Origin: Myoxocephalus aenaeus
Taxonomy: Eukaryota; Chordata; Actinopteri; Perciformes; Cottidae
Direction of reading: 5' to 3'
NCBI GenBank assembly: GCA_038501785.1
Contig: JBAMJR010000031.1
Span: 13,531,001 to 13,595,000, forward strand
DNA: 64,000 nt
Shown: one piece after another, positions 1 through 11,866 of the stretch
Numbering within the stretch: the stretch's first letter is position 1
Layout: each line of letters starts with the position of its first letter
Notes under the pieces: model-generated
Database searches by the model: none
Told to the model about the DNA's origin: nothing
Seen by the model: only the letters and a program-made list of their open reading frames with translations
Program-made: the position numbers and the translations under genes

Positions 1-129
1 GGTCCCTCCTGTGGGACCGTCATCTGTAAAAGCTGGACCCCTGAGCCGATCTGGTAGAAATGCTAAAATGCTGACTAATTTCCAAGTTTTAGGACTCATT
101 CCTGCAGAGACTCCATTGCTGGTCGTTAA

Positions 130-276
130 GCTAAGCTAACTGACTGCTAGCAGTGGCTTCATATTTACAGACATGAGAATGGAACTGATCTTCTGCTTTA
201 CGTCATGGCAAGTGAGCATGTTTCAGAAAGGAAGTAAGCGGATTTCCCCAAAATGTCAAACTATTCCTTTAAGAAT
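130..276. repeat. Interspersed fish repeat with GCTAAGCTAA motif
   Basis: CGTTAAGCTAAGCTAACTGAC, then AGACATGAGAATGGAACTGATC and CAAACTATTCCTTTAA, is a pattern I recognise as a high-copy percomorph repeat. Related stretches lie at 12185-12520 and 18463-19015. Not classified further. Confidence 0.5.
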
Positions 277-321
277 TGACCAGCAGCTATCCAGCGAGCA
301 ATGATAGGCCACTGTCTACAT

Positions 322-824
322 CAGGGGTGTCAAACTCATTTTAGTTAAGGGGCCGCATGCTGCCCATTTTGACCTCAAGTGGGCCGGACCAGTAAAATCA
401 CAGCATAATAACGCATACATAATGACAATATTACTCTCTGTTTAAATCATTGTTGGAGGTTTTTGGATGATAAACCCTGTTTTAAGGTCTTTCTTCAATA
501 AACTAGAAACATAAAGACCAACAATTCAGACATCAGCCCACTGTTTACCTGCCTGGGCTCTCCTCTGCAGACTCCCTTGCAGTTAGGCAATATTTTGAGT
601 AAAGTCAGTACTGTGATCAATTGTGTCTGTGGCTCAATGGTTACCATGCACGTCTTACAATCAGAGGATCAGTGGTTCGAATCCATACTGAGGTTTTTTT
701 TTTTTTTTGCATTTTTTTTTTGCATTTTTTCTTTTTTCTCACATTTTTACAATTATCCCGCGGGCCGGACTGGACCCCCTGGCGGGCCGAATCCGGCCCG
801 CGGGCCGTATGTTTGACACCCCTG
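322..824. mobile_element. hAT-type non-autonomous element (MITE, 503 bp)
   Basis: Terminal inverted repeats CAGGGGTGTCAAACT and GTTTGACACCCCTG, with a perfect 8-bp target duplication GTCTACAT at 314-321 and 825-832. Both are hallmarks of hAT elements. The interior has no transposase frame and includes a tRNA-like segment. It lies in the LRRC74-like intron. Confidence 0.9.
622..692 (+). repeat. tRNA-like (SINE head or tRNA pseudogene) segment
   Basis: Contains an A-box-like TGGCTCAATGG and an exact B-box GGTTCGAATCC about 35 nt apart, followed by a T13 run that could stop Pol III. The acceptor and anticodon stems do not fold cleanly, so I do not assign an isotype. It sits inside the hAT element. 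Confidence 0.55.
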
Positions 825-1263
825 GTCTACATCAAATGAATCAAACATATCAGTAGACTCAATGCAGAGGAAAAAGAAAAAGTAAGTAATTAGCTTCCCA
901 TTAGCAAATCTTTGAACTTCTGCACTTTTCACCAACTGATTTAAATCTTGAATTGCCTAGTTTTTTCAGATCATCGTGAGTTTTCAGACTTTTATCTTTC
1001 GCCAAACACCCAAACTCTATTTTCAATTCAGGAGTGCTAATTTAATCAATTTTAAAAGCTCAAGCCGTCACTCAATTTCAGTGTACGTCTTCACAATAAC
1101 TTATTTTCCATCAGGAACTTGATTCAGGCAGGTAAGACGAGCTCATGAGAAACCTGCGAGGGGAACTGACATTAACACAAAGTACAGTGATCCATTTAAT
1201 TATCCCATTTTATCCACGGCCCCCATTGTATTTGAAGCCAGAACCAATCTTTCAACAGCGTAC

Positions 1264-1342
1264 CTTCAGGCATTTGATTGTCTTGTTTACTTTGAGGCCC
1301 ATGGCTAGGTGGATAGCTCCTTCAGGGGGTATTCGGTTGCTA
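1264..1342 (-). CDS. LRRC74-like coding exon 8 (last seen)
   Basis: Residues 339-365, SNRIPPEGAIHLAMGLKVNK then TIKCLK. Acceptor CTCCACAG/TAGCAA, donor GAAG/GTACGC in phase 0. The next exon is not recognisable in the remaining 1.26 kb and must be beyond the left edge. Confidence 0.9.
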
Positions 1343-2836
1343 CTGTGGAGAGAAACAAATGGAGAGAACAAAAAAAAAAAACGTGTCAAGAGTGTGAGGG
1401 AAGCAATCATAAAGTGTTATTTTTGTAGACGGTATTATTCATCCATGTAGCACAAATGTCTGGGAATTTGTGAGGCAAGCTTTGTTTTGCTAGAGAACTT
1501 AGGCTGAAGAAACTGACTTGACTTTGTTTATGGTTTTTGCAAAAAAAGGTAACCACCATTTAAGATGTATTAGTGAAACAAAAAGAGGATATTTTCTGAA
1601 ATTTGTTGTTAAACAGTAGAATAATCTGATTACCCAATACAAAGATAACAAAAGCTTGTACCTCACGTTCAACTCCTCCAAAATGGCGTTCTCTTTCAGA
1701 GCCTGTCCTAAAGCAATGGCTCCTTCTTTACCAAAGCCATTAAACGTCAGATCCACTGTTCTGAGGAAAATGTTTCCCTAAAAAAAAATAAAGAAAATAA
1801 TGAGCCTTTGGTAAAGATGTCTAATGCAATAAGAAGTACAACTTGAACAAGTTATCTAACATGATTAACTTTGGACCAAAGTAAGACCTTGATTCAAAGT
1901 GAGAGGGCAGCAGAATCGGTTCTGATGTAATCAGCCTCTCAGACTGCGATCAATCAGAACTGTCAGTGCAGCTTACTGATCATCTCGGTCATTAAGATAT
2001 GCTTCTACTCTGTCTCTGCTGCTGTGAGATGAGTAATGAATACCTGACCACCGGGATAAGCAAGTTAGCCATGCTATGACATACAATCACCTATCTTCTT
2101 CCATCATATTATTAAACTTAATGTGCAAGTTTCATTTACAAACTCAAAACATTGTCACCAGATTATAGTTCTCATAAAGGGAAATCTTAACACCATGCGA
2201 TGATGTTTCAGACAATATAGTGCAACTTTGTGGAAACAGTTTGGGTGAGGCCCTTTCACAGTTCCATACAGAAACGGGTTTCCCAGTTTGGTGTTAAAGG
2301 ATTTGAACTGCCCAGCAAATAGCCCTGATTTTAACCGCATCCAATGTTTTGGATGAACTGGACTGTGAGCCCGGCGTTACCGGCCAACATCCGTGTCCAA
2401 CCCCACTGATGATATAAAAGCCTTCCCAGAAGAGTGGAGGCTATATCAAGATATTGATGCCCATAAAATAAATATGTAAAGGGCTTTACTTGCTTTTTGC
2501 TCATGCACTATATGACTGATACATGATGTATGCACACATTTGGTTTAAAAAAAAGTGCTGTTCAATCTGACATGAGCACTGTTTTGAATTTGACTTTCTT
2601 TACTGTAGATCTGTAGATTTGTAGATATTTTGTCTTGCCTGAAAAAAATAAAGCAATGTCATGTTTTCAAATATTGATTTCAGGGTGTATTACCCCGAGG
2701 CCATTGGCCAACATCACAGCTCCTCTCCCTCGGATGCCGTTCCAGGCCAGACTTAGTGATCTCAACCCGGTGTTCTCTGACAGAGAGTCTCCCAGGTGTT
2801 TGCCTTGGGATGGAAACAGATAAGAGAGAAATAATT

Positions 2837-2902
<66 letters not shown>

Positions 2903-3413
2903 TATTAAAGTAAAGATGATTTCATAGTTAAACCCCCCCAAAAAGTATTATACTCTCAGTAAATTGCAATAACATAAACCATGATTCTAAGTCAGTTTGT
3001 AAGTGTTTGTGACAATTTCTTAAATAGTATAATCTGATTTTAGAAAATTATCCACATTCAGACTGGTTCAAGAAAAGAAAAACAAAACTCAAATGAAAGA
3101 TATTTTAGTAGTAAGAAAGTCTTAGAGCAATTATTAAAATCAAATAAGCCACTTCTACACTCTCTGGGACGCATCTATCTCATTGACAGTAGATTTCAGA
3201 TGGTGGGAATGTGTGTTATCACAGCCTAAAAGCTCAAGTGAGTGAGGGCCAGAGAGGCAGAAAACCCAAAGAGAACCATCCCCATCATCATCTCGAAGAT
3301 AAGAATGTGCACACAACTCAGTGGTTCATGACAATAGAAAGAAAAAACCTACTCTTATGCTTGATGGAAAAAGCAATAAAACCATAGCATGAATGTCAGA
3401 GTGTTTGATTGGT

Positions 3414-3461
<48 letters not shown>

Positions 3462-4628
3462 GTATGGAAGAGTGCACTCGACAAGCACGAGGATGTCCTT
3501 TGATATTTCAGCGGTGGAGGAAAATAAAATTGAAAATGAGGGTATGAATCATAGCCGCACACATGACACCGACACATGCCGGTGTCCCCTTTCCCGCAGA
3601 CAGTTATTTGTGAATTACCACATGATGCTCATTACATCCGGGTCTGCCATTCTCCCGCAAGGTGCCTGTTGGAAAGCTCATCCACATGATAATTGAAAGA
3701 GGTTTTAATGAAGGCGAAATGTTCTTGACCTTTGAATGCCACAGTCTGCTGCTGCCTGCTGGCCTGTGACTGCTTAGCGATAAGGCTAATGGTTTTCTAA
3801 AAATCTAATGCTATTAGGTACCTGTAATCGCATATATTAAATTTTCCTGCACTCATTATAGTATCTGGTCAGTTTTAGAGGGCTTTAATGCACATTAAGT
3901 CATCGTCATTCATCATTATAATGGCAGAAAAGATAACTTTGCATTCACTTACACAGCTACTTTTAGCAACTTACTAAAATGGTCTTCATTCATCTGCAAA
4001 CAAAAGAACATACGTAAAATAGTTTTTTTTATTTTTAAGTTATTTTAAGTTATTATGTCATTAATGACATTTAAAAGGTAATGCTAATCTGAAATGGATA
4101 TTTCTTCAGAAATAGCCATCTTGAATACATGAGACGTTTATGATTTTTTTTATTCGGTAAAAAAGTAAAAAGAAAACCATGAAAATAACTTGAAAAGTGA
4201 ACATCTTTCAATTAATGGTTTTAAAAATGGAAATTAATGATTAATATTTCAGACATTAACTAGCCAGTTGGGCACAACAAAAAGACAGGCATGCACCAAC
4301 ATGCATGTCTGGCCGGCCCGGCAGTGTAAACAAAGCACAAAGAAACTCAGATTACTCCAAAATATCTTTACATTGCAATACTTGATTGCTGCAACATCAA
4401 TGCTATGAATTTCAAATGTAGCACCTTTCAAATTCGAGCACAGGCCCATGCAACATGATCGGGATAAACTGGAACGCCACATGTTAGTCAGGCCCGAGAT
4501 GTTCGACAAAGACACGTGTCTGCATGAGTTTGATCAAGTGTCCATATACTTTTGGCCGTATAGTTTTTTACATGGTTCAAATTAAATTGAAGAGCGAAAA
4601 GCAAACAGAGTCAGTTACAAAAGCACAC

Positions 4629-4701
<73 letters not shown>

Positions 4702-6109
4702 ACTGTACAAAGATACATGACTCATTATCATATCATTCCTCATATCTCTGATTTCTGGGTCCTGAAGTTCAGTTATCTGATGCTGCTCACGCAAAGTATG
4801 TGAAAATATGTATCTCCAGTGTAAATCTTTAATATCAACCTAATACAAATGGGAGCCATGGCTACTGTTTAATTCTTTGAAAGGGTAAGGCCTCTCTACT
4901 CTCTCTCGCTAATTGCTTTGCTACCTGCACGCTCTCCCAGAGAGTTGTGGCTGAGGTCCAGGTGCCGTAGTTTGGAGTTGGCGATCAGCGCTGGGCCGAG
5001 GTGCTCGGCCGACTGGTCTGTGAACTGGTTTCCGGACAGATTGAGGCTCAACAGGGTGCTGTTCTCTTTCAGCATACCGGCGACGGTTCTGGCCCCATAA
5101 TCCCCGAGATTGTTGTCGGACAGGTCCACCTCTGGGATCAACACACACACGCAGGTTATGTTTGGAGAAAAGAGGCCGCTGAAATTAACATGATGTGGCA
5201 AATTATGCTGTTTTTTTCAGCCTGATTACTGCTGAAGTGAGTGTTTATACTGGTCACTCCTTCCCTTACTTGACTTTGACTTCATTGGTAGATATTTGTA
5301 ATCATATCATTCTCACATGCCATCTTACCTTTTTTGAGGAAATGCCCCATGGGAAGAGTTTATTGTACACATTATTTAAAATCTGAGTGGTTCAAAAGCA
5401 TCATCATCTGGTCAGAACTTTTTGTTTCGTCCAATATGGTTCATGCAAAACTAATGACGACTCATCTTTAACCTTTCAGAGTTTTCCTTTTTGTACATTG
5501 GTTCATTTGAAATCACAAATGCTGCGTTGGCTATTGTCTGCTGCAGCATCAGCGAAATATACGTAGGCGAATATTCTGTTATACTGTATATTCATAAACA
5601 TTGGATAACCCCTGAAAGCTGAATAGTGGTTCCTTTTAGTTGCCATGCCATGACTCACAGGAGTCATTCTCCATAGATCCCTCCATAGCTTCCCCGAACT
5701 GCACAAATATTAAAAACCGATCCCAGAAATATATGGCGTATAATTGGAGTGAACAAGTGGGAGATGGGAAGGCACTTTTGTGAGAAAAAGGTGGGACGGA
5801 GTGAGGGAAAAGGAAGAGAAAGTGTGTGCATGCTTGAGTGCAGTAAAACCACCTGTAATGTAACAATTTTCTTTTAACATCTCGGCTATAGCAGCTCCGC
5901 CCATTCCTTCCATCCAATTATCTCGCAGGTTCAGCCTGAGTATTGAAGTGTTGGTTACCAGGGGAACTGCCAGTGCTTTGGTGCCCTGCAAACACACAAC
6001 CAAAGTGAATTTCTTCTGTTTTGTTCACTGCAGTATATTTTTCTTATCTGTATTCCAGTAAAAAAAAAAAAAAAAAAGTAGATGCACTGATGCAGGTGGG
6101 CAGAGAGCG

Positions 6110-6188
<79 letters not shown>

Positions 6189-9100
6189 TATTAAACCTGC
6201 GTGAGACAAATGAAGCAGAAGGGAGCTGTGTGGAGGCGTGGGTCAGAAATGAAGCTCGCAGAATATGAAAATTATAGTTTCTAGCACGGCTAATGAGAAA
6301 GTTGGCTGCATGAAGCCATATGTTAATGTGAGCTGAAAAAAGAAGAAGAGGAGCGGAAGAATATTGCGTGGTTAAATGCCTGCTGAGAAATATTTCTCTA
6401 AGATATGAGAAGCCCATCAACCTGCAAGACATTGAACAAATAACCTTTGGCAGCTGCACTTTGTTGCTTTACTTTTACTCTGCGTGATTGACGGGTGGAG
6501 ACTTATTTAAAATCCAATTCTATCTGTGTGAATGATGCTACTGAAGCAGAAACCTTGGGAAATGTCTTGTTAAGGAATGGATTGACTTGATCAACATTCA
6601 TTTGCAGCGTTACGGACCAGTGGAAGCCTGTAGAAATGTCACGCTGTGGTTGCTAAGAGCTCCAAGCAAAGCATGAAATGAACAAACAAAGCAAAGAAAT
6701 GAACAAACAATTCTACACAGATTGAAATAGACATGTCATGGTGATTGGCTTGTGGGCTAAAATGAAGCTGTTAAGGGTTAAAATGTAAAAGAACTAAGAA
6801 TTTGTAGATGTTTATTATGTTTTTCTGGACACATGCACTTAATAAGCTCCATTAGTTAAATTCAACAAGTAATGGATTTCCTGTTTGGTCTAAACCTGCC
6901 ACAAGATGTATATAAAGGTGTCTGTGTATATATTTTGGGTCGTATGAGAGCAAAAACATGTAGACACAATATTGACGTGGGGTCCGATGCTCAAAAGGAC
7001 CAAATAATAAAAGTACATTTACGTGGGTCACAAGTTGAAACACATTAGCTGTCATTTAGGATCAAAGATTAGAACGTCCCCCCTGAGAGGACATTTAAAT
7101 TCAGAGTGGCATAATGAGCTCTCGCTTAGTGCAAATCAATGCCAGCAGCCTTCCTTCTCCTCCAAGGTGTGAAGGTCTCTCCACTTGAATGTGTACTGCT
7201 AAGATCTATCATGGACTCAAATTATGCAGTTTTATATGTAAAGTCTACTGCAAAGATATGTACATGCACGATCTATTTCTTGGAGAAAAAGAAGAGGAAA
7301 AAAAAGACAACTCCTTGAAGCTTGGCTGCATTCGACTTGACACAGTGCAACCCAGACTTTGCCATGATCGGTGCGGCCCCTCAGGGGGGAATGTGACTTG
7401 GAATTAATGAGTGACTGAACACATAGGCCAGGGCGGGTCTGAAATGATGTTCGAGAGAGATCAAATATTTTTAGATCTTTTTCAAGAGGGCAGGTTTAAT
7501 TGGAACACCTTTCCCCAGGTGAAGCTGAGGGCCACTAGGGGGCAGCAGAAACAAGCTGTGAGCACAGCATTGGCACGTAATCGCCTGAGCTTATTTACAA
7601 ATCCAACAGTTACAGAGCAACATTACAATTCTCTTCTGAGTCATGTTTGTTGTCACCTGGCAAAAGTCAACCTGATCTCCTAAAAATGTTGTTTGGTGGA
7701 ACTGAATTGCCAATTACGTTTCAGGGGAAACTAATCCAATATTCACTTATATCACTATATTCACTAATATATCTGTTTATTTAACTGCTCAGTGATCCGC
7801 TGCGTTCACCAGGTAGCTTCTAACTTTATCTTTCTGTTGTGTCTGCGCTGAGCAGATTAGGCTTTTAGAGCTTTTTCACTGAAATGAAATGTGATGCTGT
7901 ATAGGAGAGTCGTGACAGTGAGTGCAAATACACTACAACTGTTACTGAATGAATGAACCGGCCACAGATAGCAGCTCAGCTGATGGATACTGAAATAGTT
8001 TTTCCCTGTACTTAATAAATAAAATATATATTTGGACTGAAAAAAGATAAATAAACAGACAAAAAAACACATGAGCCTCCTCCAATCCTTACCCTCTACT
8101 AATGTTCATACAATCCCTAACTCTCGATGAAAGTACCTGAGGCCCCAGACCCCGATGCATCATGGACAGCTCGCTGCTTTGCATGTGCCGCAGGAAGTAA
8201 GAGGCAGGCGCCACCTGTAGCGCTCGGCACGCCTCCATGTAGCACGTCTGACCCGTCGGGTCATACGCCTCCTCCTTATCTGCAACATGAATAAAGACAA
8301 TAGGTGTCTGAATTGTTCGCTATCAATACCTCTTTGTAAAAAGGAGAGATGTGGCACTCTCCCCCCTCTCGGAGGACCTTTTTGAGTGTGATATTGAAAA
8401 CTCCCTCGTGGCTCATCTCACCCTGTCACACCAGATGGTTTTCACTTCTGGTGAAAAGGAAGCCTGACACAAAAGATTTTGATGAAATCATTAAGATGCA
8501 GAATAGGGCTTCACATGTGTGGGCAGGCGCACGTAGGAGTTACTGGTTTTTTTTCTTTCTGAAATCACTTAGAGATTGAGAAGGTGGAGAGGCGAAAGAG
8601 GAAAAAAGATTAACACGCGGGGCGACAGGAGGGCTCTGGCTTTATCGACGCAGGTTCTGCTCGAGGTCAAATTAAGACTCACTGTCAAAATACTGAAAAC
8701 ATACTAGTGCTGGAGCCTGCTGTGGAATATTACTTCAGACAGAAAATAACAGAATCAAATGGTGCATTTCAAAGAGGGAACATCACACCCTCTGTCTTCA
8801 AATTTGACAACTTCCCCATCCTTTTTTTTTTTGTATCTCCCCTCTTTACCGGCGAGCTCCAAGTCTGTGTCGTAGTCCTCATCAGAGATCTCACGCTCTC
8901 CTCTTTCGAGCTCCTCCTCTTCATTCTCCTCCTCCTCCTCCTCCTCCTCCTCCTCCTCACCCTCGCGTTCACCTCCGTCTAGCGCATTCCCGTCAGGACT
9001 GGAGCGTTGGTCCTTTGGCCCACGCACATCGACCCCTGTCCGGCTCACTCTTCGCTGGATGGAGGAGAATGAGAAAGCGAGACATCATGACTCCTCAAAG

Positions 9101-9981
9101 TTGGCTGTTGTTGGCAGCCGGAGCGAGGAGGGCGGATGCATCTGCTACCAGGAGAATAAAACTGATACCTACACGTTGGACAAGCGAGTCCATCAATGTG
9201 TCTCTTTGAGCTCTTATCCCTCTCTCTTTGTAACCACTTACCTTCCCTCCTACTCCTTTCTTCACACCTCCCTTGAACCTCTTTCTCCAGCGTTTGCATG
9301 TCTCTCACTCCCCTTTTTCTTTGCAGGCCCATGGCGTGTTCTCTACACATTTCTCTACAGTCGGCCTATTGTTATTTTCAGGACTAAATAGGCAGCTTTC
9401 CCCAATGCATTTCTGGCACTCGCTGTAGAGCGTGCAGCCGTGTGATTAGACCACATAAAAGAGTAATCGAGGAAATACTTTCAGGGTGACACTCTCGAGT
9501 CCCCTCTGTTGAATAAATTCATGCACGTACACGGGTGAAAAGAGCAATCTATGAAAAGAAAATAGCAGCTTTTTTATTTTTATTTTTCCTAGCCTGCATT
9601 TCCTTTCTCAAGGAAAGTGCTGAGATGTGTCTAGAGATGGTGTTACGCCTTAAATGTCTCTTAATATACACTTGCGGGTCAAGAACATACTTTGGATTCT
9701 CGCCAAGTCTCCTACATCTTAATCAATGTCAGCCCTCGTGAGAATCTGCCCGACTGGTCCGACAAGTCTCCAGCAAGGGAGCAAGGGAAGTGTGAACAAG
9801 CAGGTTGCCTACCTGCTTGTTCACACTTCCCTTGCTCAGGCGTTTTGCAGAACTTGGCCAGACTGGATCCGCTTCCTACCTCTCCCAGCTGCAGCTTCTC
9901 ACTTTCTGCTTCTGCGTCATCGTCCTCCAGCACAGAAGGCAGCAGCAGCGGGTCCGTGGCCAACTTCTTCCCATGAACCAT
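1264..9981 (-). CDS. LRRC74A/B-like leucine-rich-repeat protein, 5' part (8 coding exons, 3' end off window)
   Basis: Exons on the minus strand: 9981-9880, 9054-8850, 8279-8137, 5985-5853, 5131-4925, 2803-2694, 1777-1662, 1342-1264. They total 1,095 nt, 365 codons, and all phases agree. Domain order: acidic, disordered N-terminus (about 1-100) with a Glu run; a conserved CYMEACRALQVAPASYFLRH segment (115-134); then about seven ribonuclease-inhibitor-type repeats of about 28 residues with cores such as ILRLNLRDN, VDLSDNNLGDYGA, LLSLNLSGNQF, LRHLDLSHNSLGERA, LRSLSLAWNGI, TVDLTFNGFGKEGA and LEELNVSSNRIPPEGA. The order and the MHRGLGPQGTKALAVPLVTN junction match the LRRC74 family, which has no well-defined biochemical role. 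I cannot tell LRRC74A from LRRC74B. No later exon was recognised in 1-1263. Confidence 0.85.
1662..1777 (-). CDS. LRRC74-like coding exon 7
   Basis: Residues 301-338 plus two bases, GNIFLRTVDLTFNGFGKEGA to ILEELNV. Acceptor T-rich TTTTTTTAG/GGAAAC, donor GTGAG/GTACAA. Confidence 0.93.
1778..2693. other. LRRC74-like intron 6
   Basis: Holds the Tc1 transposase remnant at 2190-2475. Otherwise nothing coding was seen. Confidence 0.7.
2190..2475 (+). pseudogene. Tc1/mariner transposase remnant (C-terminal part)
   Basis: The plus strand, with stops and frame breaks, reads DLNCPANSPDFNRIQCFG, matching the SPDLNPIE-WDELE region around the last catalytic acidic residue of Tc1-like transposases. It is followed by a degraded AFPEEWR-like segment. 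Not functional. Confidence 0.7.
2694..2803 (-). CDS. LRRC74-like coding exon 6
   Basis: Residues 264-300, KHLGDSLSENTGLRSLSLAW and on to AVMLANGLG. Donor CGGG/GTAATA. The acceptor CATCCCAAG/GCAAAC has an unusual AAG; it is chosen because it alone keeps phase 1 from exon 5. Confidence 0.88.
2842..2901. repeat. (AT)n microsatellite
   Basis: Sixty bases of pure TA dinucleotide, just beyond LRRC74-like exon 6 in its intron. Confidence 0.98.
3415..3458. repeat. (CT)n microsatellite
   Basis: Twenty-two CT units in the intron between LRRC74-like exons 5 and 6. The rest of 2902-4924 holds only AT-rich sequence and the second Tc1 remnant. Confidence 0.97.
4438..4568 (+). mobile_element. Second Tc1-like remnant, 3' end
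   Basis: GGGATAAACTGGAACGCC resembles the transposase WDELER codons. The terminal GTGTCCATATACTTTTGGCC is typical of Tc1-family 3' ends in fish. Heavily decayed; the left limit is uncertain. Confidence 0.6.
4634..4699. repeat. (GA)n microsatellite
   Basis: Thirty-three GA units. On the transcribed strand this is a (CT)n tract about 225 nt downstream of the exon 5 donor. Confidence 0.97.
4925..5131 (-). CDS. LRRC74-like coding exon 5: two and a half repeats
   Basis: Residues 195-263 plus one base, VDLSDNNLGDYGARTVAG, then LNLSGNQFTDQSAEHLG and LDLSHNSLGERA. Acceptor GATCCCAG/AGGTGG, donor TGCAG/GTAGCA. Confidence 0.95.
5853..5985 (-). CDS. LRRC74-like coding exon 4: first repeats
   Basis: Residues 151-194 plus one base, GTKALAVPLVTNTSILRLNL to MLKENCYIT. 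Acceptor TTTGCAG/GGCACC, donor TACAG/GTGGTT. Confidence 0.92.
6112..6186. repeat. (GA)n microsatellite
   Basis: About 37 GA units, next to an A17 run at 6061-6077. On the transcribed strand this is (CT)n some 125 nt upstream of LRRC74-like exon 4. Confidence 0.97.
6190..8136. other. LRRC74-like intron 3, remainder
   Basis: No exon or RNA gene recognised. Around 7495-7660 a stretch with GGCCACTAGGGGGCAGCAG resembles a common fish interspersed repeat, weakly. Confidence 0.4.
8137..8279 (-). CDS. LRRC74-like coding exon 3
   Basis: Residues 103-150, KEEAYDPTGQTCYMEACRAL to HRGLGPQ. Acceptor GTTGCAG/ATAAGG, donor CTCAG/GTACTT. This cap region before the repeats is the most diagnostic part of the LRRC74 family. 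Confidence 0.88.
8850..9054 (-). CDS. LRRC74-like coding exon 2: acidic region
   Basis: Residues 35-102 plus one base. Contains an 11-Glu run encoded by a pure GAG triplet tract, then ERGEREISDEDYDTDLELA. Acceptor CATCCAG/CGAAGA, donor GCCG/GTAAAG. Predicted disordered. Confidence 0.75.
9779..9837. repeat. Perfect inverted repeat, 27-bp arms, 5-nt loop
   Basis: Left arm 9779-9805 and right arm 9811-9837 are exact reverse complements, with loop TGCCT. It lies 42 nt beyond the chosen donor of LRRC74-like exon 1 and encloses an alternative donor, GCAG/GTAGGC, at the stem-loop boundary. Confidence 0.97.
9880..9981 (-). CDS. LRRC74-like coding exon 1
   Basis: Residues 1-34, MVHGKKLATDPLLLPSVLED to KLQLGE. 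ATG at 9981. Donor GAG/GTAGGA gives phase 0, which fits the CAG/CGAAGA acceptor of exon 2. A second donor, GCAG/GTAGGC at 9813, would extend the exon by 67 nt but changes phase and lies in a hairpin. The N-terminus is the least certain part of this model. Confidence 0.6.
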
Positions 9982-11805
9982 GACTTTGACGCTGAGTAAT
10001 GGTGATACCGAGGATAATATATATATGTTTTATTCCTTTGTTTTCAGACTCAGTGGGGGGGGTGTTCTGGTGCGTGTGCCGTGAGGGAAATCACTGCACT
10101 GCATTTGAGCAGCAAGGTATGTGTTCATGCAACCGATCTTGCTCAATGGGAGGGTCAACCTCTTTGGGCTAATTAGAACGGCCGCTGCTTCTCTGCCCCG
10201 AAAGCAGATCACCAATCGGGGGTGTCCTCGGGAAAAGTTTGTCTCTCTTGTTGTGTTGACACGTTTCCATGGCGCCGAGCGTGCCGACTAGACGACAGAG
10301 GCAGGAAGGGGAGGGGTAGCAAATGGCTTGTTTGCCGCAACTGTGTTTGTCATTTCAACATCGAAATCTGACCTTCAAGCTGGAAAATGCTTGGCCCTGA
10401 AACAAGCCCCTGCAGCAGGAATGAACCTTCTTTCTTATACAAACAAGAACAACAAAACCAAGCAAATGTGTTGACATATTCTGTAAATGTTTCTCTTTAT
10501 TTTGTAAGTAAACGCAAAGTCCTTGCAGTTGATGCATTAAAATGGAATATCCTCAATCAATTACAACAAAGGTCATTATAGCAGAGGCTGATCGGATCAG
10601 AGTTGTTCATAGCAGCAGTGATATGCAAACACAGAAAAAGGAACTCTTTTTTTTTTTTTTTTTTTTTTTTTTTACCATCCAAAGCCTCGTGAGAAAGGCC
10701 GGACGACCTCACAATACAGTCTTACTGACTGACACAGTGCTGGTAAATAGACAGAGCTTTTTTTTTTTAAATAATGAACAGGAGAGAGAAGATCACCATG
10801 CATGTATTTAATGCCGCTGCCGTTTCATCCCCATACCTAAAGGATATGAGAGACACCGTAGAACAGGCCTTTTTTTGTCCTTTTTAAAATCAAGCAGAAT
10901 CATAGTGCTCTTTTACATAATCAAAATACATTCTTAGAAAAGATCGAAGTGGTATTCTTTTATATCGTATACTTTGTCTTTGAATATATATCTATAGAAG
11001 CTATATATAGAAGCTATGTCTTGTATCAATTGCTTTCCTGCTGCACATTTTACACCACAGACATTTTCTTGACGGCTCTCATTCCAATTGAACTAAATCT
11101 TGTTTAAGCAAATTATACAGTGGCGACATTCATTCAGAATGAGCAACAATGGCGACATTGGGAATCCCCCATTTCTCCCCCAGCAGTAAAAATAGTTGAT
11201 TCAGAAAGAAAAGAAGAAAAAAAAGAAGAAAAGAAATCACACACACACACACATATTCTCGGCAGCTGTGAGGAACGTTTGAAAATCACATTGAGATCCG
11301 TTAATCATGCTAACAGTTATCTTTAATTTTGAATCATAGACAGAGAAAAGGGGAACAAACAAGACTCAGAAGCTGACAGGAAAAGCGACAGGTTACTGCA
11401 GAGGAGATGATCAATAAGCAACGTGGTCCCCTGCACCAATATATTAAACTTACAACCCTGACTCATTGGAAAGCAGCGAATGACCAAAGCGTCAGCGCGA
11501 CTGCCTCTCGTCCCTGAATGGAAAACTTCACTGGAACTTAATACGATAGAGCCGAACTGCCGAGATCAAGAACTAAACGCCACGTGGGCAGTTTCCTGTT
11601 ACCAAAACACCATCTGTAAGACTACATTTTCAGGCCTGTGTGACTCACAGAGCAATGAATTCATGCTTATTTTAAAATCTGACTAGTTCGACAAGGTAAC
11701 AGACGACAAGCAGAGTAATCATGTCGAGAAAACGTACACCTGAGCACATGCATGTTTTACACCCACGCATATAAAGAGGCGCACACTTATGATGATCTCT
11801 GTGGC

Positions 11806-11810
11806 ACACA

Positions 11811-11849
<39 letters not shown>

Positions 11850-11866
11850 ACGCGCGCGCAAACACA
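11806..11866. repeat. (CA)n with (CG)n interruption
   Basis: Alternating purine-pyrimidine run ACACAC...CACGCGCGCGC, a typical Z-DNA-prone microsatellite, probably in the nos1 3' untranslated or intergenic region. Confidence 0.95.

Noticed and set aside
622..692. Functional tRNA gene
   Set aside because: A and B boxes are present but the acceptor and anticodon stems do not pair properly and the segment is inside a hAT element.
9712..9879. Extended reading of LRRC74-like exon 1 through the hairpin to the donor at 9813
   Set aside because: Needs phase 1 into the next exon, where the good acceptor at 9054 gives a stop. Possible only with a poorer acceptor at 9036, so kept as an alternative, not the model.
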